Notes: generated from the sequence alone by a model not told the origin. 64,000 nt of DNA from Pseudoalteromonas sp. OOF1S-7 (GCF_022347765.1 NZ_JAKRFZ010000013.1:1-64000), one strand, 5' to 3'; counted from the first letter of the stretch, positions 16,941 through 25,988 are shown. Numbers and translations: made by a program.

Positions 16941-18728
16941 TTATCCAACTAAGTTCTTGTGGATAGATGCTTTTGTTTCATCATCAAATGCAACTAAGCT
17001 CCAGTCTTTACGGTCGTTAATACGTGCGTAACCGTGGGTAATGCTGCCTGTCGCTGTATGGATTAGTTTTCCGTTGCGCTCTACATAGCAATCCATGCGA
17101 TGCGTATACGTAAAGTCACGATAGGTATCAACCAGGGTGTAAGTTGTGTACAGCGTCTCTTCCATGAATGCTTCTTCAAGAATTTCAACTTGTGCAGAAG
17201 GTACAACTGGGATCCACTTTTTCTCATGCAGCATAGTGCGAATGGAGATACCATTGTCCGCCAGGAACAGATCTTCAACTTCTTCCATAAGACGCAGGTA
17301 ACCTGAATGTTTCATACGCTCGTTGAAGTGACAATAGAAATAGGGAATGTGCCATTTCCAGACCAATGATTTTTCACTATTGGCTTTAATAGCAGCAACC
17401 ACACTGTCAGAACCATTCACTTCACCACGGCTTTCAAGGATATCTGCACGCTGTGCACTTTCAATCGCAGGACGTGAAATAGTTTCGTACGTCCATTTTT
17501 CTAATGCTGGTACCTTAATAGGCGCAACATCTTGTGTAACCGGGCTATCGTCTAACTTAAACAGCACAGCTGCGCGGCAAACTACTGCCTTGAGCATTTG
17601 GCCATCTCGCTCAACATTCAAGTTAACAATCAAGCTGATAGATTCGTCTTGGTCGCGTTCTTCATCAATTTGAACATCAGCTTCAACAACATCATCCATG
17701 TGCAAGGCATGTAAGATACGTGCATCAGAATCAACGATCTCTAAACAAAGGCCGTTGTCTTCATACAATGCACGAGGCACAAATTCATTTTGACGGAAAT
17801 GGTCTAAGATCGCTTCTTCAGCTACATACATAACGTGCTTAAAGCCGATCCAGGTACAAATGTTATTCCCTTCATTTCTGGGAAAGATAGTTGATTTAGT
17901 GGGTTTAGTTACTGTTGACATCGTAAGTTCCTTTTCAATAAAACTAGTTATTAGTTTTGAAACAAAATCTGAATCTTCCACCATGGCAAAATGACCACAG
18001 TGCGCTATAAACTCAAACTGTCCCCGCTTAAACTTGGTAGAAAATTGACTTATCTCTTCGTGTGGAATTGAAAAGTCTTGTGCACCACCAGCTATCAAAG
18101 TTGGCATTGAAAAAGGTGATACATCTAATCCAGGGGTTTGAGAGTAAAATTTGTAAAATTCCAACCAGCTTGACGGGCTGTACAGTTGTTTGGCTTTATT
18201 TAAGACAAGCTCTCTGGATCGTGGCTTCATGCTTTTACCACCTAACCTTGCATCGATACTCATCATTAAAAATTTATCAAACTCCTGAACCATCCCGGTG
18301 AAGAAAGGCCAGTCAAATATTTTGTAGTCTTGACGTGAATACACTGAAAGCAAAACCAAAGCATGGATATCCTCAGGTTTTATCGCTTCTCCTAAAGATA
18401 AAAGCACATTGGCGCCAAAAGAGTGTGCGAGTACCACTTTGGGACCTTTTGGTAGATGCTTCCACGCTTCGGCCAACACAACATCAGCCGAAGGTTCGTA
18501 GACCAGTTCATCACCAACCTCTAAGTTCCACGGCAAATCCATCTCATAATAAGCGTCAAACTTCATGGGCAATTTATTTACTGCTTCTCGCCACACATCG
18601 TGAGAATCAGCAATGCCATGGATCAGGATAAGCTGGTACGGACAGCTTGGCTCGTCGGACTGCTTTTGTAGCGACAAAATCCGAGCTTCGGAGCCAATAT
18701 CTATCTGGTCATGCTCAATCAACATCAT
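16941..18728 (-). CDS. Alpha/beta-hydrolase fused to a double-hotdog thioesterase-like domain
   Basis: 595 residues. Residues 1 to about 265 are an alpha/beta-hydrolase: LILIHGIADSHDVW oxyanion loop, AHSFGAN with Ser103, and AHCGHFAMVE with the catalytic His. Residues 270-595 contain two hotdog repeats of the acyl-ACP/acyl-CoA thioesterase type; the second has HFNERMKHSGYLRLMEE, resembling 4HBT active-site helices. Probable roles are chain release, editing or acyl transfer. It overlaps the preceding KS-like gene by ATGA. A strong internal ribosome site at codon 270 could also give the hotdog part alone. Confidence 0.82.
   Translation of the reverse strand: MMLIEHDQIDIGSEARILSLQKQSDEPSCPYQLILIHGIADSHDVWREAVNKLPMKFDAYYEMDLPWNLEVGDELVYEPSADVVLAEAWKHLPKGPKVVLAHSFGANVLLSLGEAIKPEDIHALVLLSVYSRQDYKIFDWPFFTGMVQEFDKFLMMSIDARLGGKSMKPRSRELVLNKAKQLYSPSSWLEFYKFYSQTPGLDVSPFSMPTLIAGGAQDFSIPHEEISQFSTKFKRGQFEFIAHCGHFAMVEDSDFVSKLITSFIEKELTMSTVTKPTKSTIFPRNEGNNICTWIGFKHVMYVAEEAILDHFRQNEFVPRALYEDNGLCLEIVDSDARILHALHMDDVVEADVQIDEERDQDESISLIVNLNVERDGQMLKAVVCRAAVLFKLDDSPVTQDVAPIKVPALEKWTYETISRPAIESAQRADILESRGEVNGSDSVVAAIKANSEKSLVWKWHIPYFYCHFNERMKHSGYLRLMEEVEDLFLADNGISIRTMLHEKKWIPVVPSAQVEILEEAFMEETLYTTYTLVDTYRDFTYTHRMDCYVERNGKLIHTATGSITHGYARINDRKDWSLVAFDDETKASIHKNLVG
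17919..17933 (-). promoter_or_regulatory. Internal ribosome-binding site and ATG within the fused hydrolase-hotdog gene
   Basis: On the minus strand AAGGAA (17928-17933) is followed 6 bases later by ATG (17919-17921), in frame and exactly at the junction between the two domains. It looks like the start region of a once-separate gene and may still be used, giving a 326-residue free double-hotdog protein. Confidence 0.6.
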
Positions 18729-19528
18729 GAAATCTGCCAGTACTGGCTGTGTGCGGATACAGAGCGAGGTTCTCTTTTACTCGCATATTCACATGCGAGT
18801 TTAATTTTCAGAACTCCTGCTGCTCCACTCGCATCATTACACAGCGTTTTGATCTCTTCATCTGTGATCAAATTCTCTGCAATGGCCTGCTCACCCTGAT
18901 GTAACTTGACAACTTGTTCAGCACGGGCAACGGTGGATGACTCTAGCAGATAGCCACAGGCACCATGAAAGCGCGGCACGCTGGGCGCGATATATTGTGC
19001 AATGACGTCATTACTGACCTCAACGCCAATCACCAGTACACGCTCTGCACGCTGGGTGTCAATTAAGTCCATCGCCAGTTGCAACGCGTCATCACCAGAT
19101 GACTGCCCATTACATAGCATCAAGTTGGGACCTCTTAGTTGGTTCACTATCGAGATTGATGCTGAAATCGAGTTAGAAGAAGCATTTGGTAAATCCATTG
19201 CACTGGTTGCATCAACGTGCTCTTGCGCAATGGTTTGTGCTGTTTTTAGTACAGTATCAACATTACCAAGGTTAGAACTTACGATGATTGCAGTGGCATC
19301 TTTTTGAGCATCACTCAGCGAAGGAGCAGACGCCAAAATCTGTTGCGCGGCAACCAAAGCCATGAGCGTCGCTTCATCTTTGTAACGAAGACCTTTTCTG
19401 CCTAATAACTTAGAGGCCGTTTTATAGTGCAAGTGGACATTTTCTGCTTCAGCGATGCAAGGTATTTCATTGCCCGCCATTTCTGGCTTGTATAGCTCAC
19501 AACTTAAAATCGAATACGTATTAGACAT
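18725..19528 (-). CDS. KS-like partner (chain-length-factor type, Gln for Cys)
   Basis: 267 residues from the ATG at 19528 (AAGGAAAGTGGTT upstream; a longer ORF exists but lacks a site). Thiolase-fold N-terminal half of a ketosynthase. At the nucleophile position the sequence is CNGQSSGDDAL, i.e. Gln142 instead of Cys, very close to the Gln motif of type II PKS chain-length factors. Both catalytic histidines are absent. It shares LGRKGLR near residue 42 with the other two KS-like partners. It overlaps the preceding active KS by 8 bases, so the two are probably translated together as a heterodimer. Confidence 0.8.
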   Translation of the reverse strand: MSNTYSILSCELYKPEMAGNEIPCIAEAENVHLHYKTASKLLGRKGLRYKDEATLMALVAAQQILASAPSLSDAQKDATAIIVSSNLGNVDTVLKTAQTIAQEHVDATSAMDLPNASSNSISASISIVNQLRGPNLMLCNGQSSGDDALQLAMDLIDTQRAERVLVIGVEVSNDVIAQYIAPSVPRFHGACGYLLESSTVARAEQVVKLHQGEQAIAENLITDEEIKTLCNDASGAAGVLKIKLACEYASKREPRSVSAHSQYWQIS

Positions 19529-20672
19529 AACCACTTTCCTTGTATTCAGACACGAGAACAACAGAATTGACACCACCAAAACCAAACGCATTAACTTGAA
19601 CATGTTTTATTGGGGCTTTATGTGACTGAGCATAAATCGGAAAATCCGTGACTTCATCCAAAGGCGCGCTTGTCCCCGGTGTAGGTGGTACGACAGAGTT
19701 TAAAATAGACTCCACCGCAGACATGACCCCGATACAGCCAGATGCCCCGGACGTATGGCCAGTCATTGCTTTAATCCCAGATATTGCTGGTTTGCGCTCT
19801 ATCGTTTGATAAAAGTTAGACAGGGCTTTTGACTCAACCGAATCGTTCAACTCTGTGCCTGTACCATGCACATAAATCAAGTCAATATCTTGCTTGTCAA
19901 TATTGGCTTGCGCAAAGGCTTCCGTAATCGCACGCTCAATACCGGGTTGATCTGGTGCTGTTTCGTGCACAGCATCAGTACTCAAACCAACAGAGTTGAC
20001 CTCGGCTAGTATGGATTGCTGACGACTTTTTGCACTCTCTTCGCTTTCCAGTACTATGGCGACACCGCCATCACCCATCAATACACCCTGGCGGCTTTTT
20101 TCCATGACCTGAACGGCAGTTGGCATATTCGGATTAACGCGATCTAATAAACCAAACATAGATGCCGTGAGTGTATCGCACCCGGCAACAACGGCCATTT
20201 TTGTGCGCCCTAGTTTGATTTGATCAAATGCCAACGCCAGTGCATAGTTTGATGCTGCGCATGCATTTGACAAGGTATAGACATTGCCACAGTTAGGGAG
20301 GACGCTTTTCACTGCTTTACTAAAATCTAAATCTGCAACATCAGTTGGCTCATTTTGTAGCGCGGATACCTCCAGTGTGCGTAACTCACGCAAACCTGTA
20401 CCAACATAAACAGGAACCGTTTCAGATTCAATTTCAGGTACTTCTTCCATTGCTTCGGTGATTGCCCGAATCAAGAAGTGGCTGCTTCTCGCTTTGCCAG
20501 CTTCCCCCTGGTCTTCACGTTCATAAGCATTCGGTTTATTAAATTTACTTGCATCCAGTTGCTTAAGCGGCTGGTTGCCTTGTGTACCTTTAACAAACTC
20601 TGTAAAACATGTTTTTGAGTCATCGCCTACCGCGGTACACGCACCAATACCGGTTATCACTACACGAGTCAT
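19521..20672 (-). CDS. Beta-ketoacyl-ACP synthase (FabF-like), third KS
   Basis: 383 residues from the ATG at 20672, which shares ATGA with the end of the previous gene; the ORF extends 16 codons further up but without need. Catalytic Cys138 in LSNACAASNYAL, His in YVHGTGTELND and His in MTGHTSGASG give an intact Cys-His-His triad. It catalyses Claisen condensation of an acyl chain with malonyl-ACP. It is followed at once by the Gln-type KS-like protein, its likely partner. Confidence 0.92.
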   Translation of the reverse strand: MTRVVITGIGACTAVGDDSKTCFTEFVKGTQGNQPLKQLDASKFNKPNAYEREDQGEAGKARSSHFLIRAITEAMEEVPEIESETVPVYVGTGLRELRTLEVSALQNEPTDVADLDFSKAVKSVLPNCGNVYTLSNACAASNYALALAFDQIKLGRTKMAVVAGCDTLTASMFGLLDRVNPNMPTAVQVMEKSRQGVLMGDGGVAIVLESEESAKSRQQSILAEVNSVGLSTDAVHETAPDQPGIERAITEAFAQANIDKQDIDLIYVHGTGTELNDSVESKALSNFYQTIERKPAISGIKAMTGHTSGASGCIGVMSAVESILNSVVPPTPGTSAPLDEVTDFPIYAQSHKAPIKHVQVNAFGFGGVNSVVLVSEYKESGYV

Positions 20673-21658
20673 ACAGCCTCCTTTCGAATCACAACCATAC
20701 CTGTGTTTCCCTTGATGCACTGTGCATATGCAACCCCAATTTCACCTGGTTGCAACTCATCTAGTAAAGCACTGATTTGCAATGTGAAATGCGCACTATT
20801 TGCATTGCCATACTGTTCATAGGCATCGATCATTAATACGTGCTCATCGAACACTTCAGCCAAACACATACGCTCAATTTCTTTCGCGTTTGGCCACAGG
20901 CCTCCCAGAGAAACAGCCCGTACCTTGTCACTTGTCACATCCGCCTGCTGAAGCCCATCGGCGATGAGGGACTTTAATGCCGCTGCATTGCTCGGTTCAG
21001 GATTAAATCCTCCCAGACAAGACAGTACAGTTGCAATAGGCGTGCGACCATATTGCTCAGCAGTCTCTGCAGATTCCATCACAAAAAACACACTGGCTTC
21101 TGTGAACTTCTCCGTTTCGTTGTACTGCTGTGCTAAGGCGCTAAAGGCCTTCTTATTCGTTTGAGATAGCTCTTCGCATCCCCCTACAAGTAGGGTCTTC
21201 GCATAGCGGTTTTCTATCAGTGACAGACCATATTGAATGGCAGCCAAACCACTGAGCTCACCAGCAGAAATGGTTGTATTTGGTCCTTTTAAACCATGCC
21301 AGATTGCTGATTGGCCCGCGGCGCAGTTCATTACTGTATTCGGAAAAAGCGCAGGATTAACATAGTCAGGTTTATCGTAAGCTAATGACTCGTAAGTAAA
21401 CCGGACAATACTGTCCATACTTCCCTGTGCACTACCAACCACAGTGCCGATGCACGTTGGATCAGCTTGTTGCTGCTCACGCAAGTCGTCCATGTGCGTG
21501 CCAATACCATATATGGATAAGGCTGTCAGGCGGTCAAGGTTCCGGGTTCCTTTCTTTCCAAGCGCGGCTTTTACTTCGAAATCAGCCATTACATTAAACT
21601 GCTGCGTTTCGTTATCGCCCACCAGAACTTGCTTTAGTGAAATTACTGTATTTGTCAT
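20669..21658 (-). CDS. KS-like partner with Glu at the nucleophile position
   Basis: 329 residues of thiolase fold. The active-site stretch is TISAGELSGLAAI, putting Glu134 where ketosynthases have Cys; the HGTGT and GHTxGA histidine motifs are absent. Carries LGKKGTR near residue 34, shared with the other two partners. It follows an active KS by 10 bases and overlaps the next active KS by 4. By position and substitution it is a chain-length-factor-like non-catalytic or decarboxylating subunit. Confidence 0.78.
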   Translation of the reverse strand: MTNTVISLKQVLVGDNETQQFNVMADFEVKAALGKKGTRNLDRLTALSIYGIGTHMDDLREQQQADPTCIGTVVGSAQGSMDSIVRFTYESLAYDKPDYVNPALFPNTVMNCAAGQSAIWHGLKGPNTTISAGELSGLAAIQYGLSLIENRYAKTLLVGGCEELSQTNKKAFSALAQQYNETEKFTEASVFFVMESAETAEQYGRTPIATVLSCLGGFNPEPSNAAALKSLIADGLQQADVTSDKVRAVSLGGLWPNAKEIERMCLAEVFDEHVLMIDAYEQYGNANSAHFTLQISALLDELQPGEIGVAYAQCIKGNTGMVVIRKEAV

Positions 21659-21668
21659 GTTCCCTCAC

Positions 21669-22892
21669 TTACTCATGAAACGCGCCATACAAGGTAATTG
21701 CATTGTTTCCACCAAATGCAAATCCATTGTTCTGTACAATATTGACTTCCGACTTACGAGATTGATTTGGAATACAATCCACTGGACAATTTTCATCCGC
21801 AGTCTGATGATTTATTGTAGGAGGCAGAAATTGCTCTTTAATTGCCAATACACACGCTATACTCGCGATTGCACTTGCAGCACCCATAGAATGACCCAGC
21901 ATCGACTTGATCGAACTGACAGGAGGAGGTACTTCTCCATAGACAAGCTTGATAGCACCAGATTCAGTTTCGTCATTTGCAACCGTGCCTGTGCCATGAG
22001 CACAGATATAATCGACTTGCTCTGGCTTAATGCCCGCATTCTTATGCGCACGGCGGATACATGCAGCGATACTCTCTTTGTTAGGAGAAACCATGTGGTT
22101 TGCGTCGCAATTCAAGCCGTATCCCAGTACTTCCGCATAAATCTTAGCGCCGCGTTTGCGCGCACTACTCAATGACTCTAAGATCAAAATCCCAGACCCT
22201 TCACCAGTCAAAATCCCCTTGCGGTTCTTATCGAAAGGCTGGCATTTTTCAGGTGCAATGGTTCCCAGGCGGAAAAAGCCTGCGTATGTCTTGCGACAAA
22301 CAGAGTCACTGCCCCCACAAATTGCAGCTTCAGCCTGACCTGAACGGATTTTGTCAAACGCATGGCCTATGGCGTAATTTCCAGCAGCACAAGCTGTCGA
22401 AATAGTCACTGACTCACCCGTTAAGCCATACTCTCGTGAAATTGAGTTTGCTAAATTTGCAGACACCGATTGCTCAACAAGGTCTATGTTGAAAGCCTCA
22501 TCATGACCAGCCTGGCTGGCTTCAACCCAATCTTTGGCAATTTTGTCCAGACTTTGAGATTCTCCGTCAGTAGTACCGATACAGACAGGAATTCTCCGCC
22601 CGGAAAGCTGTTCCACTGAAAAACCAGCATCGTCTAGCGCCATTTTTGCCGCAGCAATGGAGAACTGACTTGTACGGCCCAGTTCTGACAAGGGAATATG
22701 CTTGATATAGTTCTGAGCTGAAAAGTCTTTGACTTCACAATTCACCACATCTTCATATCCTTGGGTATTAAACTGTGATGCAGGGCCTGCACCCGACTCC
22801 CCAGCAAGTAAGGCATGCTTAAACTCATTGATGGAAGTGCCAACACTGGACACTACCCCTAAACCTGTAATTACAACTCTATTAACAGACAT
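21669..22892 (-). CDS. Beta-ketoacyl-ACP synthase II-like (FabF), second KS
   Basis: 407 residues from the ATG at 22892 (AAGGAG 5 bases upstream; a GTG two codons earlier is less likely). A full-length FabF with Cys168 in ISTACAAGNYAIG, His in CAHGTGTVAND and His in MLGHSMGAAS. It is the most canonical KS of the cluster. It lies just after the ACP gene and just before the Glu-type KS-like partner. Confidence 0.95.
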   Translation of the reverse strand: MSVNRVVITGLGVVSSVGTSINEFKHALLAGESGAGPASQFNTQGYEDVVNCEVKDFSAQNYIKHIPLSELGRTSQFSIAAAKMALDDAGFSVEQLSGRRIPVCIGTTDGESQSLDKIAKDWVEASQAGHDEAFNIDLVEQSVSANLANSISREYGLTGESVTISTACAAGNYAIGHAFDKIRSGQAEAAICGGSDSVCRKTYAGFFRLGTIAPEKCQPFDKNRKGILTGEGSGILILESLSSARKRGAKIYAEVLGYGLNCDANHMVSPNKESIAACIRRAHKNAGIKPEQVDYICAHGTGTVANDETESGAIKLVYGEVPPPVSSIKSMLGHSMGAASAIASIACVLAIKEQFLPPTINHQTADENCPVDCIPNQSRKSEVNIVQNNGFAFGGNNAITLYGAFHE

Positions 22893-22940
22893 GTTCACTC
22901 CTTGAGTCGAGGAAAGGGAATAGAAACATTCCCTCTTTTA

Positions 22941-23186
22941 TTACCAGCCTGCGTGCTCTGAAACTACACCGTACACGCCGTCAAGATTGACCATTTTTGC
23001 TAGCTCGGCCTGAGGAATCTTCACTTGATATTCCTTTTCCAACGTTGCCAGGATTTCAATTGCTCTCAACGAATCCGCGTTATGATCTTCTTTGAACAGA
23101 CTTGTTTGTGTTACCTCATCCTCTTCAAGCTCAAGAATGTCACAAACGATTTCTTTGATATTTTCTACGCGCTCTTGTTTACTCAT
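22941..23186 (-). CDS. Acyl carrier protein
   Basis: 81 residues, acidic, four-helix ACP. The phosphopantetheine serine is in DHNADSLRAIEIL, matching the D-S-L consensus. It would carry the growing chain between the KS pairs, the reductase and the dehydratases. It is the only ACP in the cluster, and no phosphopantetheinyl transferase is encoded nearby, so activation must come from elsewhere. AAGGAAAC precedes the start. Confidence 0.95.
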   Translation of the reverse strand: MSKQERVENIKEIVCDILELEEDEVTQTSLFKEDHNADSLRAIEILATLEKEYQVKIPQAELAKMVNLDGVYGVVSEHAGW

Positions 23187-23187
23187 T

Positions 23188-23994
23188 TCAAGTTTCCTTT
23201 TTAACTTTTAAGTGAAGTATTAAATTATCATTTAACACTATATAAAAATCGCCATCCATACCATTAGATAATTTTGATGACAAAATATAAAACGCATCAA
23301 AATCAGCTAAAACAGCAGATCCAGATACATCATAAAAATCATTACAAACCAAATTCAATCCAGCCAAGTCGCCAACCAAAGATATAAAGCAAGCGTCTTT
23401 CACAAGTTCAAAATTCAAAAGCCCAAAATTAACAAAATCAAACTTTTCTATAATAAACCTTGGCTTTTTATATTCATTATTTAAATCCCATAAAATGACA
23501 CCCTCATTACAGGATTTTGAATCACTTTCAACTTGACCCACAATATAATGAGCACCATTAGCACCCACATCAGACATACCAGCCCAAAGAGACATAAAAC
23601 CGGAGTTAATACCTGTAAAGGTGAAATTTGAATTATTTGACTGACTTTTTATTGACAAACAACTGGCCGGCATATTTACCGAGCTATTTGGTGCATAGGT
23701 CGCCCCTAAACTTGTTTCACTACCTTCCTCTAGCTCTTTAGATATAAGGCACCGAACGTCATCATCCGCGGTACTGGTCCCCAATGCATAGAAAGGCTGT
23801 TGACCGTTTTTGATATTAAGTAAAGACTGTGCGGACAACACATATTTAGTGGCCATTGAATAATAGCGATGCCCTTTCTTGCCCAAATACTCTCTGGGGT
23901 CGAACCAATCTCGCTTTATGCTCTTGTTAAACGGTGGGGAGTCCGTGCCTATATAGCTATTTGTCACCCAAGCAATGTCACATACTGCAATCAT
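23188..23994 (-). CDS. Divergent KS-like partner with Ile at the nucleophile position
   Basis: 268 residues, AT-rich. It is recognisable as thiolase-fold only through position and motifs: LGKKGHRYYSMATKYVL near residue 38 parallels the other partners, and FTFTGINSGFMSLWAGM aligns with the KS active-site helix with Ile129 replacing Cys. No catalytic histidines. It overlaps the preceding active KS by ATGA, implying coupled translation and a heterodimer. Lower confidence than the other two partners because overall similarity is faint. Confidence 0.65.
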   Translation of the reverse strand: MIAVCDIAWVTNSYIGTDSPPFNKSIKRDWFDPREYLGKKGHRYYSMATKYVLSAQSLLNIKNGQQPFYALGTSTADDDVRCLISKELEEGSETSLGATYAPNSSVNMPASCLSIKSQSNNSNFTFTGINSGFMSLWAGMSDVGANGAHYIVGQVESDSKSCNEGVILWDLNNEYKKPRFIIEKFDFVNFGLLNFELVKDACFISLVGDLAGLNLVCNDFYDVSGSAVLADFDAFYILSSKLSNGMDGDFYIVLNDNLILHLKVKKET

Positions 23995-25031
23995 GATGCT
24001 TCCTTATTGACCGTCATAAAAGACATGCAATTGTGTCCGCCAAAAGCTGTACTATTTACCAGCGCGCAACGTGCCAAATTAGTCTTAGCCACCTGGAATC
24101 GCCCACTTAAATGTAATGCAGCACTCAGATAAGAAAAGGCCGCACTGGCACCACCCGTATGACCAATCCATTGCTTTAGACACACAGTTTTATCTGGGGT
24201 AAAAGTGTCCGGAAAAACACGTTTGAGTAATGCGTGTTCAATTCCATCATTGAGCTGTGTACCGGTAGCATGCGGTAAAAATAGCCCAACATCACAAGGA
24301 GAGACGGTATATTCAGTCATTAAGTGATCTAGACACTTCGCTAAGGTTTTTCCTTCCGGGTTAGGCGCCGTAACATGATAACCATCGCAATTTAATGTCG
24401 TTTTTTGTATATAAGCGTAGTGCTTTACATGGGTATGGTGTGTCAACACTAACGCTGCTGCTCCAGCGCCCAAAACCGTACCATTGCGGGATGCCTGAAA
24501 TGGTCTGCAAGAATGGTCATCTAGCGCCATCATCGCTTTGAATGCCATTTGTGAAGAATCACTTTTTGCTTCAACACCGCATACCACAACCGCATCATGC
24601 CCTTGAGCTAATAGTTTTTGTGCAATGGGCAATGCGTAGCCAGAAGAAGAACAAGCATTTGAAACAGTGAGATACAAACCTTTCAAGCCATGTTCAGTCG
24701 CCAGCTTTTGCGCTAGGTTATAACGCTCATATTGGGCGCACTTTGTTATTTCCAGCGCTTTGGTATCACCTGCGCCTGTCGCAATAATAAGAGCGATGTT
24801 GTTAAACTCCGCTTTTGTTTTGCCCAACGCTTCTGTTATAGCTTCATTTGCCAGATACCAGGCGCTGCGGGCTTGTTCTTCAGTTAAAAGCCCTTGATAA
24901 AAAACGGTATCTGATAACGCCCCTTCTTGTGCAAACTTGCCCGGAAGCATTGGCGCTAGGTTGTACAACTCTCTCAATGTGTCGATGCCGTGCCCCAATG
25001 CACTCACCGCACCAAGCCCAACAATGTGCAT
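23991..25031 (-). CDS. Beta-ketoacyl synthase, first KS
   Basis: 346 residues, shorter than FabF (about 410). Cys127 in VSNACSSSGYALP, His in LPHATGTQLND (Ala replacing Gly of HGTGT) and His in IGHTGGASAAF keep the triad. Several surface loops seem deleted. AAGGAGG with 7-base spacing gives a strong start. It is followed by the Ile-type KS-like protein through an ATGA overlap. Predicted condensing enzyme, perhaps for a different chain-length range from the other two. Confidence 0.88.
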   Translation of the reverse strand: MHIVGLGAVSALGHGIDTLRELYNLAPMLPGKFAQEGALSDTVFYQGLLTEEQARSAWYLANEAITEALGKTKAEFNNIALIIATGAGDTKALEITKCAQYERYNLAQKLATEHGLKGLYLTVSNACSSSGYALPIAQKLLAQGHDAVVVCGVEAKSDSSQMAFKAMMALDDHSCRPFQASRNGTVLGAGAAALVLTHHTHVKHYAYIQKTTLNCDGYHVTAPNPEGKTLAKCLDHLMTEYTVSPCDVGLFLPHATGTQLNDGIEHALLKRVFPDTFTPDKTVCLKQWIGHTGGASAAFSYLSAALHLSGRFQVAKTNLARCALVNSTAFGGHNCMSFMTVNKEAS

Positions 25032-25945
25032 TAAATCGCCTCCTTGCGAATTACAATCAGCTTACCAACATCCATGATCCGCTCACCATTTGCCACTGCA
25101 TAACCTGATATGAATGCGGTGTCATCAGAAATATATGAGATACTGGAGAAGTATTTAACAACATCACCAGGATAAACCTGTGAAAAGAATTGGCATTTAT
25201 CAATTGCACATACCACGATAGGTCTGCGGGTATCGACGACATCCCAATGCTCAGCCAGCAGTAAAACAGCTGACTGCTCCAGTCCCTCAATCAATGCGCC
25301 CCTAGAAAAAGCCATCTCTTGTTGTGTAAGGTCACCGTACGCATTTTGATAATACAAATCACCATAGCTTATATTTTTTATAGCACTTCCATGCTCTTTA
25401 TTTGCGTATACCTTGTCGACAACCAGCAATGGAAAACGCTGAGGCAAATGGCAATATGAGTCTTGATAGCTAATATTATCGCTTTCGATTACAACACTAT
25501 CCAACTTCTTTAGGTTCTGATGGTGCTTCTCAAAGACGAGCTTTGTTGCCAGCTCCCCTTGCAAGTTATATTCAAAAATCAACTGCCCCTTTCCATTTTT
25601 ATAAATATTAATGGAAACTAAGTCGCCAGGGGAAAAGCCTTTATAGAATGCACTCTTATTTAGAAACTTATAGGCATGACACTCTTGAATCAAATCAATA
25701 ATGCCATATGAAAACTCCACCATTAATGAAGCAGGAAAAACAGGGAAGAATGGGTAATGACCTTTAAAAACGACATCATCTTCAACAAATTCAAAATCCA
25801 TCCCTTTTGTTTCATCTAGCTTTAAAGGGGTTAATTTTAAATTCGATATAAAATCACGAACACTTAATGAATAACTCACAGCCACACACCAAATAAAAAC
25901 AACATAAACACAAGAAAGCACAGACATATAAACAACGCCTGCCAT
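25031..25945 (-). CDS. Double-hotdog dehydratase-like protein
   Basis: 304 residues with two FabA/FabZ-like hotdog repeats. Repeat 1: GHYPFFPVFPASLMVEF with His63 and Glu77, 14 residues apart as in FabZ. Repeat 2: the FabZ front end HLPQRFPLLVVDKV and Glu220 in ALIEGLEQSAVLL, but no His. It is thus a fused His-type/Glu-type pair, mirroring the two separate hotdog genes of the cluster. First gene of the cluster. The start is uncertain: the N-terminal 25 residues are hydrophobic and unlike a hotdog, and ATG at 25927 or GTG at 25879 are alternatives. Confidence 0.8.
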   Translation of the reverse strand: MAGVVYMSVLSCVYVVFIWCVAVSYSLSVRDFISNLKLTPLKLDETKGMDFEFVEDDVVFKGHYPFFPVFPASLMVEFSYGIIDLIQECHAYKFLNKSAFYKGFSPGDLVSINIYKNGKGQLIFEYNLQGELATKLVFEKHHQNLKKLDSVVIESDNISYQDSYCHLPQRFPLLVVDKVYANKEHGSAIKNISYGDLYYQNAYGDLTQQEMAFSRGALIEGLEQSAVLLLAEHWDVVDTRRPIVVCAIDKCQFFSQVYPGDVVKYFSSISYISDDTAFISGYAVANGERIMDVGKLIVIRKEAI

Positions 25946-25959
25946 TTCTGATGGGGTAC

Positions 25960-25988
25960 AAATTACACATTAAAAAATTTTTTGTCTA
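25960..25988 (-). promoter_or_regulatory. Candidate promoter of the biosynthetic cluster
   Basis: On the minus strand -35 TAGACA (25983-25988), 17-bp spacer, -10 TAATTT (25960-25965), immediately upstream of the first cluster gene. If used, the transcript would begin at about 25953, favouring the ATG at 25927 or a later start for that gene. In such AT-rich DNA chance matches are common. Confidence 0.4.

Noticed and set aside
5826-25945. Identification as a standard aryl-polyene or flexirubin cluster
   Set aside because: No ammonia lyase, acyl-AMP ligase, glycosyl- or lipid acyltransferase, and several genes those clusters lack.
5826-25945. Polyunsaturated fatty acid (Pfa-type) synthase
   Set aside because: All domains are separate proteins; no multidomain PfaA/PfaC or enoyl reductase PfaD.
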